From assembly GCA_946221035.1 (NCBI GenBank), contig CAMIME010000004.1, positions 12,770 to 76,769 on the forward strand: 64,000 nucleotides of DNA. The letters are read 5' to 3'. The notes under the pieces are model-generated. The model was not told the DNA's origin. It was given only the letters and a program-made list of their open reading frames with translations, and ran no database searches. The position numbers were made by a program, and so were the translations under genes. Position 1 is the first letter of the stretch. Each line of letters starts with the position of its first letter. Shown here piece after piece: positions 1-6,665 of this stretch. Source of the DNA: an uncultured Campylobacter sp. (GTDB lineage Bacteria; Actinomycetota; Actinomycetes; Mycobacteriales; Mycobacteriaceae).

Positions 1-2
1 AT

Positions 3-470
3 GCGCAGACCAAGGCCACGCAGCTGGTCTCCTCGGCCGAGGACGAGTCCCGCATGATGATCACCCAGGCCCAAACCGTTGCGGAGACCACGGTGGTCAA
101 CGCCCAGCGCGAGGCGGACAACCTGGTCGAATCCGGCAACATGGAGTACCAGCGCTCCGTCGAGCAGGGCCTGGCGAAGCAGGAGCGTCTCGTGTCCGAA
201 TCTGAGGTCATGCGCCGCGCGGACGAGGAGGCCCACCGCCTGGTGGAGCAGGCCCACACCGACGCCTCGCGCCTGCGCACGGAGTGCGATGACTACGTCG
301 ACTCCAAACTGGCTCAGTTCGAGGAGACACTGAACTCCGTGCTGCGCACTGTGACGTCCGATCGTTCCGCTCTGCGCCGTGGCGCCGGGATTTCCGGCGC
401 AGGTCGCGTCGAGTCCGAGCGGGTGGAGCAGGCGGAGCGTACAGACCGCACCCGCTCACCGCGCCGGTAG
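3..470 (+). CDS. Coiled-coil, DivIVA-like protein, 3' part (5' end outside window)
   Basis: The reading frame is already open at base 3 and runs to TAG at 468-470, so only the last 155 residues are seen. The visible part is a charged helical segment with many Glu, Ala, Gln and Arg residues and heptad-like spacing, ending in an Arg/Glu-rich tail. No enzyme motif is visible. In Corynebacterium a putative cell-division-initiation (DivIVA-like) protein sits just before the DUF177/rnc genes, and this fits by position and composition. The 24-bp-stem hairpin downstream probably ends its transcript. The family call is inference because the N-terminal half is missing. Confidence 0.55.
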   Translation, partial: AQTKATQLVSSAEDESRMMITQAQTVAETTVVNAQREADNLVESGNMEYQRSVEQGLAKQERLVSESEVMRRADEEAHRLVEQAHTDASRLRTECDDYVDSKLAQFEETLNSVLRTVTSDRSALRRGAGISGAGRVESERVEQAERTDRTRSPRR

Positions 471-510
471 CCTGAGCGCACCCGCCCGCGCCGGTCGCCC
501 GAGCGCAAAT

Positions 511-580
511 CCAGCGAAACGGTTGTAGCGAATCGTCCAAATCCCGGGATTCGCTACAACCGTTTCGCTGGAAACTTTTT
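511..580 (+). terminator. Long perfect hairpin followed by T-run
   Basis: Bases 511-534 and 548-571 are perfect reverse complements (24 bp) around a 13-nt loop, and T576-T580 follow shortly after. It lies 40 nt after the stop of the coiled-coil gene and about 110 nt before the next promoter, as expected for a strong terminator. The stem is unusually long and perfect. Confidence 0.7.
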
Positions 581-692
581 CGGGGGTCTCGGGGAAACGC
601 GTCGAGTGGACCCCACCGCGGCTCAGACCGCCTTCCTTTCGCGCCCCATCGCACGGCTGCCCTACTGACTACGCGTCTGGGCCGCCGCGTAT

Positions 693-698
693 TACCCT
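693..698 (+). promoter_or_regulatory. -10 hexamer TACCCT, DUF177 gene
   Basis: TACCCT ends 9 nt before ATG 708, so transcription should start at or next to that ATG. It overlaps an upstream in-frame ATG at 699, which is therefore unlikely to be used. Confidence 0.55.
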
Positions 699-707
699 AT
701 GGGGGTT

Positions 708-1241
708 ATGGCTACCAATCCCTTTGTGTTCGATGTCGGTGATGCGCTCAGTGACGGTACCCCGGTCACTGTGACGCAGACGGGTCCGTCGCCGTCCCGG
801 ATCGGACCCGAGATGATCGCCATCCCCGAGGGCCGCGAGGCCGAGGTTGAGGCGACCATCATCCCCCTCGGCTCAGGCCTCATGGTCGACGCGACCGCTA
901 CCGCGAGGCTGCAGGGCGAGTGCGTGCGCTGCCTCAAGGAACTCACGCCGACAGAGACGCTGCGCATCTCGGAGGTGTTCTCGGCCTCGGACGACTTCAT
1001 CTCGGGTGACGACGAAGCCGCCGAGGACGCGGGCTCCGGCGACGAAATCTCCCGCGTGGTGGATAACACGGTTGATCTCGAGCAGGCTTTCGTGAACGAG
1101 GCGGGCTTGACCTGGCCCTTCAACCCGACCTGCCAGCCGGAATGCGCCGGCGACACTGACGTTCCTGCCCCCGACGGGATCTCCGGGGAAGAAGAGGACA
1201 CGGTGGATCCGCGCTGGGCTGGCCTGGAGAAGTTCCTGTGA
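708..1241 (+). CDS. DUF177 / YceD family protein
   Basis: A 177-residue acidic protein of the DUF177 (YceD) family, associated with ribosomal large-subunit or 23S rRNA accumulation in bacteria and plastids. Two Cys pairs are visible: CVRC in the middle and a CxxxC near the C-terminus, typical of the family's putative metal site. ATG 708 is preferred over ATG 699 because the -10 hexamer at 693-698 leaves no room for a leader. Its TGA overlaps the GTG of rnc, so the two genes are translationally coupled. In many bacteria this gene precedes rpmF; here it precedes rnc and mutM, the arrangement recalled for corynebacteria. Confidence 0.85.
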   Translation: MATNPFVFDVGDALSDGTPVTVTQTGPSPSRIGPEMIAIPEGREAEVEATIIPLGSGLMVDATATARLQGECVRCLKELTPTETLRISEVFSASDDFISGDDEAAEDAGSGDEISRVVDNTVDLEQAFVNEAGLTWPFNPTCQPECAGDTDVPAPDGISGEEEDTVDPRWAGLEKFL

Positions 1242-2011
1242 GTCGCGGACGGGGCAAGGGCTTGAGCGCAGAGGAGGCGTGGTCCAAAGCTTTTACCGTC
1301 GTCGACCACTCGCCGCTGATTGAGCGGCTCGGCGTCGACCTCTCCCAGGACCAGCTGAAGTTGGCCCTGACCCACCGCTCCTTCGCCAACGAGCACGGGC
1401 ACCTGCCCAACAACGAGCGCCTGGAATTTGTGGGCGACGCGATCCTGGGCCTGATCGTGGCCACCGAGCTGTTCCAGATGTATCCGTCGCGGCCGGAGAG
1501 CGAACTCTCGCCGATGCGCGCCTCCATCGTCTCCCGGTACGGGCTCGCGGAGGTCGCGCGAGAGATCGGGCTGGGTGAGCACGTGCTCGTAGGTAAGGGC
1601 GAGGAGCACACCGGTGGGCGCCAGAAGGATTCGATCCTGGCGGATACGACAGAAGCCCTGCTCGGCGCGATCTACCTCGAGCACGGATTCGCCACCGCTC
1701 GGGATGTCATTTTGCGTTTGTTTGGGCAGAAGGTGGCGCAGGCGACCGTCGCTACGCGGAGGCAGGATTGGAAGACGGCCCTGCAGGTGCGCTTGGCCGA
1801 GTTGAAACTTCCGGTGGCGGAGTACCGCTCCGAGGCCGAGGGGCCGGACCACGACCAGACGTTCACGGCCGAGGTTGTGGTGGCCGGCATCGCGCGCGGC
1901 AAAGGCGTGGGGCCGAATAAGAAGGTTGCGGAGCAGGAGGCCGCGCACCAGGCGGTGCTGTACTTGCGCGACAACGCCGCGGAGGCGGTGCGCGGCGCGG
2001 CGGGACAGTAA
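1238..2011 (+). CDS. rnc: Ribonuclease III
   Basis: Cleaves double-stranded RNA in rRNA precursors and structured mRNAs. The 257-residue protein has the RNase III signature ERLEFVGDAILGL, whose acidic residues bind catalytic Mg2+, and a C-terminal double-stranded RNA-binding domain from about residue 175 with the basic GPNKKVAEQEAA helix. The GTG start overlaps the stop of the DUF177 gene, and its TAA shares a base with the mutM ATG, so this is a tight three-gene unit. Length is normal for the family. Confidence 0.97.
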   Translation: MSRGRGKGLSAEEAWSKAFTVVDHSPLIERLGVDLSQDQLKLALTHRSFANEHGHLPNNERLEFVGDAILGLIVATELFQMYPSRPESELSPMRASIVSRYGLAEVAREIGLGEHVLVGKGEEHTGGRQKDSILADTTEALLGAIYLEHGFATARDVILRLFGQKVAQATVATRRQDWKTALQVRLAELKLPVAEYRSEAEGPDHDQTFTAEVVVAGIARGKGVGPNKKVAEQEAAHQAVLYLRDNAAEAVRGAAGQ

Positions 2012-2832
2012 TGCCGGAGCTTCCTGAGGTCGAGGTCGTCCGCCGCGGGTTGGACCGGCACCTGGTCGGTCGCACGTTCGGGCGGGTGGAGGTGCTGCAC
2101 CCGCGCGCGGCCCGCGGCAATACCGTCGACCTGGAGCAAGCGCTGCCGAGACTTACAGTCACCGGCACCGGCAGGCGCGGAAAGTACTTGTGGCTCACGC
2201 TAGACAACGGCGCAGCGCTCCTCGTCCACCTCCGCATGAGCGGACAGATGCTCGTCGGCCCGCACGGCGCGGTGCAATCGCCGCACCTGCGCATCCGCGC
2301 GGACATGGGTGACGTCGAGCTCGACTTCGTCGACCAGCGCACCTTCGGTTACTGGCAGCTCACACAGCTTATCGACGGCGTCCCGTTGCCCGCCTCCCAC
2401 ATCGCACCCGACCCTTTCGAGGCATCGTTCGATTTGCGGGAGACCGCCCGCAACATGCGCCGGAGAAACACGAAGCTGAAGACGGTGCTGCTGAATCAGG
2501 AGGTGGTGAGCGGTATCGGGTCGATCTACGCCGACGAGGCCATGTGGGCCGCGCGGCTGAGGCCCTGGCGCACCGCCCGCACGATGCGACAGCGTGACGC
2601 CGAAGCGGTGTTGAATGCGTCGCGGGAGGTCATGGCGCGCTCGCTCGAACAGGGTGGGACCAGCTTTGACGCGCTCTACGTCAACGTCAATGGGGCATCG
2701 GGGTACTTCTCCCGGTCCCTCAACGCGTACGGCCAGGCAGGGCGGCCCTGCGCGCGCTGCGGCACGCCGATTGAACGCGTCGTGGTGGGCGGGCGCTCGA
2801 GTTACTTCTGCCCGGTGTGCCAAATTCTGTGA
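2011..2832 (+). CDS. mutM: Formamidopyrimidine-DNA glycosylase
   Basis: Base-excision repair enzyme that removes 8-oxoguanine and formamidopyrimidines and cuts the abasic site. After Met removal the protein begins PELPEVE, giving the catalytic Pro1 and Glu2. The conserved lysine lies in GRRGKYLWL. The C-terminus has the four-cysteine zinc finger (CARC ... CPVC). Length is 273 residues, normal. The start overlaps the rnc stop (TAATG). All key residues are intact, so it should be active. Confidence 0.97.
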   Translation: MPELPEVEVVRRGLDRHLVGRTFGRVEVLHPRAARGNTVDLEQALPRLTVTGTGRRGKYLWLTLDNGAALLVHLRMSGQMLVGPHGAVQSPHLRIRADMGDVELDFVDQRTFGYWQLTQLIDGVPLPASHIAPDPFEASFDLRETARNMRRRNTKLKTVLLNQEVVSGIGSIYADEAMWAARLRPWRTARTMRQRDAEAVLNASREVMARSLEQGGTSFDALYVNVNGASGYFSRSLNAYGQAGRPCARCGTPIERVVVGGRSSYFCPVCQIL

Positions 2833-2848
2833 GCCCGGTGTGTGGGCG

Positions 2849-2854
2849 TACGGT
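2849..2854 (+). promoter_or_regulatory. -10 hexamer TACGGT, flavin reductase gene
   Basis: TACGGT ends 7 nt before ATG 2862; predicts a leaderless transcript. Confidence 0.5.
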
Positions 2855-2861
2855 ACTAATC

Positions 2862-3383
2862 ATGAGTGCTCAGCCCGTTGAAGCGCAGGCGTTCAAGGAT
2901 GCGATGTCCCAGCTCGCGGCCGCCGTCACTATTGTGACCACCGGCACGCGCGAGCTTCCGCACGGCACCACCGTCAGTGCGTTTATGTCGCTGTCGCTCG
3001 AGCCGCCGATGGTGCTGGTGTCCCTGCACCAGGATTCGTCCCTACTCGCGCACCTCGAGTCCGGCTCCAACATCGGCGTCAACGTGCTGTCAACGGAGCA
3101 GGATCAGCTGGCGCGGCGGTTCGCGAACAAGCGGATTGACAGGTTCGCTGGCGTGGAGTGGACGATGGCGGACGGCGCGCCCCAACTGGCAGGGAACCAC
3201 ACCTGGGTCGCTGGCACCGTCGCGCGCATGATCCCGGCAGGGGATCACGTCCTCCTGCTCGTGGACGTGGAGGCGACGGACGTGAACACGAACTGTCCGC
3301 TGCTGTACTGGCAACGCGAGTTTGGCACGCACGGTGCGATTGAACCCGGGGACGTGACAACGAAGTCCGTCGATACGCGATAG
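2862..3383 (+). CDS. Flavin reductase family (FMN-binding split-barrel) protein
   Basis: A 173-residue member of the flavin reductase-like family (DIM6/NTAB, HpaC-like). Such proteins use NAD(P)H to reduce FMN or FAD for partner oxygenases. The segment SAFMSLSLEPPMVLVSL matches the flavin-binding core, and the NKRIDRFAGVEW region matches the family's second conserved block. ATG 2862 is chosen because a -10 hexamer ends 7 nt upstream; longer frames would begin inside mutM. No partner monooxygenase lies nearby, so its substrate is unknown. Confidence 0.85.
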   Translation: MSAQPVEAQAFKDAMSQLAAAVTIVTTGTRELPHGTTVSAFMSLSLEPPMVLVSLHQDSSLLAHLESGSNIGVNVLSTEQDQLARRFANKRIDRFAGVEWTMADGAPQLAGNHTWVAGTVARMIPAGDHVLLLVDVEATDVNTNCPLLYWQREFGTHGAIEPGDVTTKSVDTR

Positions 3384-3394
3384 CTCATTGCAGC

Positions 3395-3400
3395 TACACT
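3395..3400 (+). promoter_or_regulatory. -10 hexamer TACACT, symporter gene
   Basis: TACACT ends 7 nt before ATG 3408; leaderless arrangement. Confidence 0.6.
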
Positions 3401-3407
3401 GCCCCGC

Positions 3408-4961
3408 ATGGAATCCGCGACCGCGTTTATCGACGGCACCCTGAACGGCTTCATCTGGAAGCTCGTGCCATGGTTTTTGATTGGTGCAGGCCTGTACTTC
3501 GGGCTGCGCACCCTGTTTGTACAAGTTCGTCTGCTGCCCGACATGTTCCGCGCGATTGCGGAAACCCCGAAGGGGAAGGACCGCCAGGGCCGCGACCTGG
3601 ATGAGGAATACGGCGGCATCTCGGCGTTCAAGGCCTTCACCATCTCCGCGGCCTCGCGTGTGGGCACGGGAAACGTGGCGGGTGTGGCGCTGGCGATTTC
3701 CGTCGGCGGGCCCGGCGCAGTGTTTTGGATGTGGATGCTCGCGCTCGTCGGCGGAGCGACCTCGTTCGTGGAAGCCACGCTGGCGCAGCTGTGGAAGACG
3801 AAGGATGAGGACGGCAACTACCACGGCGGGCCCGCCTACTACATGACGCGCGGGCTGGGTTGGAGGCACCTGGCCGTGGTGTTCTCCGTGTTCCTGGCGG
3901 TGACGTACGGCTTTGTGTACAACGCCATTCAGACGAACTCGATCGTGGAGGCCGTCGGCGGGTCGCTGGGCACGGATTCCGTCGCGATGAAGACCGTAGT
4001 GGCGCTCGTGCTGGCGGCGCTGACCGCTGCGGTGATCTTCGGCGGCGTGACGCGCATCGCGTCCTGGACCCAGGTCATTGTCCCGTTCATGGCGGGGGCG
4101 TACATCCTGCTTGGCGTGTGGGTGCTCATCGTCAACATCAGTGAGATCCCGAACATGTTCTCCCTGATCGTCGGCCACGCACTCGGCTTCCGCCAGGTTG
4201 CAGGCGCGGGCTTGTGGCTGGCGTTTACCCAGGGTATGCGCCGCGGTCTGTTCTCCAACGAGGCCGGCATGGGCTCCGCGCCGAACGCGGCGGCGACGGC
4301 CACCGTGTCCCACCCGGTGAAGCAGGGGCTGGTGCAAACACTCGGCGTGTACTTTGACACCCTCGTGGTGTGCTCGATTACCGCGTTCGTCGTGCTGTTG
4401 GGCCCCGCGGTGAGTTACGGCATGGATGATGTCCAGGGGGCCTCGCTGACCCAGAGCGCGCTCGCTGATTCGGTCGGCGCCTGGGGTGCGCACGCCATCA
4501 CGTTCATCCTGTTCTTCCTCGCGTTTTCTTCGGTGCTGGGTAATTACTACCTTGGTCAGGCAAACGTCGAGTACCTCACCAACTCCAAGTCGGTGATGAC
4601 GGGCTACCGCCTCATCGTGATCGGGTTCGTCATTTTCGGCGCCTTCGGAACCGTCCCGCTGGTGTGGGCGCTGGGCGACACGATGGCTGGCCTTTTGGCG
4701 ATCATGAACATCGCGGCGATCGTTCCGCTGGGGGGAATCGTGATCAAGCTGCTGCGCAACTTCAACGAGCAGCGCCGCCAGGGCATCGACCCCGTGTTCC
4801 ACCGCGACATGTTGCCAGAGCTGAAGCACGTAGAGTTCTGGGATGGCTCTGACCCGGTGACGCGCCGCAGCCTCGAAGACAGGGTCACCGCACGCAACGC
4901 GAAAGCTGCTGGTGAGGCCAACAACGAAGGCGGGCTCGAGGACGGGCATCACCAGCGCTAG
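3408..4961 (+). CDS. Alanine/glycine:cation symporter (AGCS family)
   Basis: An integral membrane transporter of 517 residues with about ten hydrophobic segments. The block GTGNVAGVALAISVGGPGA and the later FSNEAGMGSAPNAAA are family signatures of the sodium:alanine symporters (AlsT/DagA type), which import alanine or glycine with Na+ or H+. The C-terminus is a polar cytoplasmic tail rich in Glu, Lys and Arg. It has its own leaderless promoter and is followed 14 nt later by acylphosphatase. Substrate choice cannot be read from sequence alone. Confidence 0.92.
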   Translation: MESATAFIDGTLNGFIWKLVPWFLIGAGLYFGLRTLFVQVRLLPDMFRAIAETPKGKDRQGRDLDEEYGGISAFKAFTISAASRVGTGNVAGVALAISVGGPGAVFWMWMLALVGGATSFVEATLAQLWKTKDEDGNYHGGPAYYMTRGLGWRHLAVVFSVFLAVTYGFVYNAIQTNSIVEAVGGSLGTDSVAMKTVVALVLAALTAAVIFGGVTRIASWTQVIVPFMAGAYILLGVWVLIVNISEIPNMFSLIVGHALGFRQVAGAGLWLAFTQGMRRGLFSNEAGMGSAPNAAATATVSHPVKQGLVQTLGVYFDTLVVCSITAFVVLLGPAVSYGMDDVQGASLTQSALADSVGAWGAHAITFILFFLAFSSVLGNYYLGQANVEYLTNSKSVMTGYRLIVIGFVIFGAFGTVPLVWALGDTMAGLLAIMNIAAIVPLGGIVIKLLRNFNEQRRQGIDPVFHRDMLPELKHVEFWDGSDPVTRRSLEDRVTARNAKAAGEANNEGGLEDGHHQR

Positions 4962-4962
4962 G

Positions 4963-4968
4963 TACATT
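4963..4968 (+). promoter_or_regulatory. -10 hexamer TACATT, acylphosphatase gene
   Basis: TACATT ends 7 nt before ATG 4976; the alternative TTG at 4967 lies inside the hexamer. Confidence 0.55.
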
Positions 4969-4975
4969 GGGCGCC

Positions 4976-5260
4976 ATGTCTGACACTCGCATGACCGCCC
5001 ACGTCCACGGCCACGTCCAAGGCGTGGGCTTCCGCTACTGGACGAAGACCCAGGCCAAAAAACTCGGCTTGACCGGCTACGCCAAGAACCTTGCCGACGG
5101 CCGCGTCGAGGTTGTGGCCGAGGGGCCGGAAGGGGACGTCGATACGCTTGCAGCGCTGCTGCGCGAGGATCCCTCCACCGAGGGGCGCCCTGGCACCGTG
5201 GAACACGTGGCCACCCAGTTCGGTGAGCCGAAGGGTGCGGAAGGGTTCGAGGAGCGTTAG
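4976..5260 (+). CDS. acyP: Acylphosphatase
   Basis: A small (94-residue) enzyme that hydrolyses acyl phosphates such as carbamoyl phosphate or 1,3-bisphosphoglycerate. The signature VHGHVQGVGFRYW carries the phosphate-binding loop and catalytic Arg; the Asn of GYAKNLADGRVEV is the second catalytic residue. ATG 4976 is preferred over an in-frame TTG at 4967. In C. glutamicum acyP lies next to smc (recalled); here the Fic/XRE insert separates the two. Confidence 0.93.
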   Translation: MSDTRMTAHVHGHVQGVGFRYWTKTQAKKLGLTGYAKNLADGRVEVVAEGPEGDVDTLAALLREDPSTEGRPGTVEHVATQFGEPKGAEGFEER

Positions 5261-5301
5261 TCCGGTGAGGGCTTGAACAGATCTAGCACAGACACTTCTT
5301 A

Positions 5302-5643
5302 TCAGGCTGACTCGGACGTCGAATTGATCGACACAACGTCTCCAGGGATATCCACAACCACACGCACTCTTGCGCCAACCGCACGAGCGTAACGCTGGAT
5401 AGTGGAGAGTTGAGGATCTGTTTCACCTCGCTCAAACTCTGATACCGCCGATTGAGTGGTGCCCATCGCCTCCGCTACCGCAAGCTGGGAAATTTTCCCT
5501 GCCTTCCGTGCTTCGCGGAGCTGTGCAGTGATGTCGGAACGAATCTGGGCATCTTCGAATGCTCCCTTGATTTCGGGGTCACTCAGAAAATCGTCGACGT
5601 CAAGCTCGGCTGAGTTCTGCAAAATGTAATCGTCCCCGAGCAT
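5302..5643 (-). CDS. XRE-family helix-turn-helix regulator (HigA-like, no RelE/HigB partner seen)
   Basis: 113 residues with a Cro/C1-type HTH at about residues 52-73 (ISQLAVAEAMGTTQSAVSEF). The N-terminal stretch with DPEIKGAFEDAQIRSDI resembles antitoxin-type XRE proteins that normally pair with RelE/HigB toxins, but no such toxin is adjacent. The ATG has a good ribosome site (AAAGGAG at 5650-5656) and a -10 TAATAT just upstream. A near-palindrome overlaps the promoter, so autoregulation is likely. It lies 104 nt downstream of the Fic gene on the same strand and may be part of the same insert. The DNA here is visibly richer in A/T than its neighbours. Confidence 0.8.
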   Translation of the reverse strand: MLGDDYILQNSAELDVDDFLSDPEIKGAFEDAQIRSDITAQLREARKAGKISQLAVAEAMGTTQSAVSEFERGETDPQLSTIQRYARAVGARVRVVVDIPGDVVSINSTSESA

Positions 5644-5656
5644 TCCGACTCCTTTT

Positions 5657-5676
5657 ATCGGTTTAAGCCGATATTA
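5657..5676 (-). promoter_or_regulatory. Promoter with overlapping operator of the XRE gene
   Basis: On the - strand TAATAT (5671-5676) is a good -10. ATCGGTTTAAGCCGAT at 5657-5672 is a 16-bp palindrome with one mismatched pair, at the expected start of transcription. A repressor bound here would block its own promoter. Confidence 0.55.
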
Positions 5677-5747
5677 CAGTTTGATTTCCACGTCTTCAGT
5701 CGCTCACTTGCCTTGCCGATCTCAGACTTTGGGGTTTGGCCAACTTG

Positions 5748-6395
5748 TCACTCGATGACTCGCTCGAGCACCTCGGCAAGTTTGCCGTTGTCGCCGCTGT
5801 CCTGGCTGTGAAATCGGGCGGCGATGAATGCGTCGCGGATCTCAGGGTCAAGGAACACGGAGGGCTTGAGCTCGTAGCCGGCGTTTCGTGCGAGGTCGGC
5901 GAAGAACACCGTTTGCGTGCGGGTGTTGCCCTCTCGGAAACTGTGGATGACGTTGATCTCGCCCCAGAACTCCGCGAGTTCCGCAACGAAGTCGTCCCTG
6001 GGAAGACCGCGGAGCAGATCCTTCTTTGCCAGCCGGCGGAACTGGGTTTCGGCGGCCTTCGTCATCACGGGGCCAGCCGGGTAGTAGGCGTGGCCGCCCT
6101 TGGTCATCCACCGGTCAGTTGGGGCCACTCGTTCCTCGCCCGCCCACTCGTAGATGTCCTGGAAAATGTGGCGGTGGATGGCTTTGAAGTGGGCGTAGTC
6201 GAAGTTGCCGGGGAGGGGGCGGCGCAGGAGTTCGGCGATTCGGAGGGTTGTTGCGGCCTCTTCAATCGTGCGGAGCTTGGATGGGTCTTCCTCTCCATGT
6301 GGCTTTGCTGGTCGACCGACAAGATTTCGCAACGTCTGCGTCCCCGGAATGTAATAGTCGTTCCAGGATGAGATCGCCGAGTGCTTGCGGGCCAT
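5748..6395 (-). CDS. Fic family protein (putative toxin) with variant Fic motif
   Basis: 215 residues. The N-terminal YYIPGTQTLRN and the flap segment HAYYPAGPV are typical of Fic proteins. The active-site motif at residues 151-162 reads HSFREGNTRTQT, against the class consensus HPFxxGNGRxxR. The catalytic His, the acidic residue, GN and the first Arg are present, but the second Arg is Thr and the loop Gly is Thr. Fic enzymes usually transfer AMP to target proteins; Doc relatives phosphorylate EF-Tu. ATG 6395 overlaps the antitoxin stop (ATGA), so the pair is coupled. Activity may differ from canonical AMPylation; this is inference. Confidence 0.85.
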   Translation of the reverse strand: MARKHSAISSWNDYYIPGTQTLRNLVGRPAKPHGEEDPSKLRTIEEAATTLRIAELLRRPLPGNFDYAHFKAIHRHIFQDIYEWAGEERVAPTDRWMTKGGHAYYPAGPVMTKAAETQFRRLAKKDLLRGLPRDDFVAELAEFWGEINVIHSFREGNTRTQTVFFADLARNAGYELKPSVFLDPEIRDAFIAARFHSQDSGDNGKLAEVLERVIE

Positions 6396-6583
6396 CACTC
6401 GTCCAGGAGCTTCGTGACCTCTTCAACGAGCCGTTGCGCAGAGAACTCACCGTGAGCGGCCTGCTCAATGAGGTCTTGGACCCTGGCATCTGAAACTTCG
6501 TTTCCCGCGAGGGCGAGAACCCCAGCGGCTTGTTGAAGTGCGTTGTCGACACTCATCAGCTCGTCTCGGATCGTGCGCGTCAT
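6395..6583 (-). CDS. VbhA-like Fic antitoxin (small, inhibitory motif altered)
   Basis: 62 residues, directly upstream of and overlapping the Fic gene. The layout resembles VbhA-family antitoxins: an N-terminal helix, a short G(L)-type turn, then HGEFSAQRLVEEV, matching the usual C-terminal RGEISxEEL block. Class I Fic antitoxins carry (S/T)xxxE(G/N); here the aligned stretch is VLALAG (residues 22-27), with Val for Ser/Thr and Ala for the inhibitory Glu. ATG 6583 has a strong ribosome site (GAAAGGGGG). Longer upstream starts lack such a site. Confidence 0.65.
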   Translation of the reverse strand: MTRTIRDELMSVDNALQQAAGVLALAGNEVSDARVQDLIEQAAHGEFSAQRLVEEVTKLLDE

Positions 6584-6630
6584 GTCGGCCCCCTTTCGCT
6601 GGGGTGGATTGTAGCAGGTGGCGACGGAGT

Positions 6631-6641
6631 CGTCGATAAGC
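6631..6641 (+). repeat. Dispersed word CGTCGATAAGC, copy upstream of smc
   Basis: Exact copy, preceded by GT, in the short gap before the smc promoter. Part of the dispersed family described in the findings. Confidence 0.6.
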
Positions 6642-6653
6642 AAAAGCCCTTGT

Positions 6654-6659
6654 TAAACT
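6654..6659 (+). promoter_or_regulatory. -10 hexamer TAAACT, smc
   Basis: TAAACT ends 6 nt before ATG 6666; leaderless smc transcript predicted. Confidence 0.6.
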
Positions 6660-6665
6660 GCCAGA

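Noticed and set aside
3090..4967. A 625-codon open frame on the - strand over the symporter and flavin reductase
   Set aside because: Antisense shadow of real + strand genes in high-GC DNA; its protein is His/Arg-rich with no family features.
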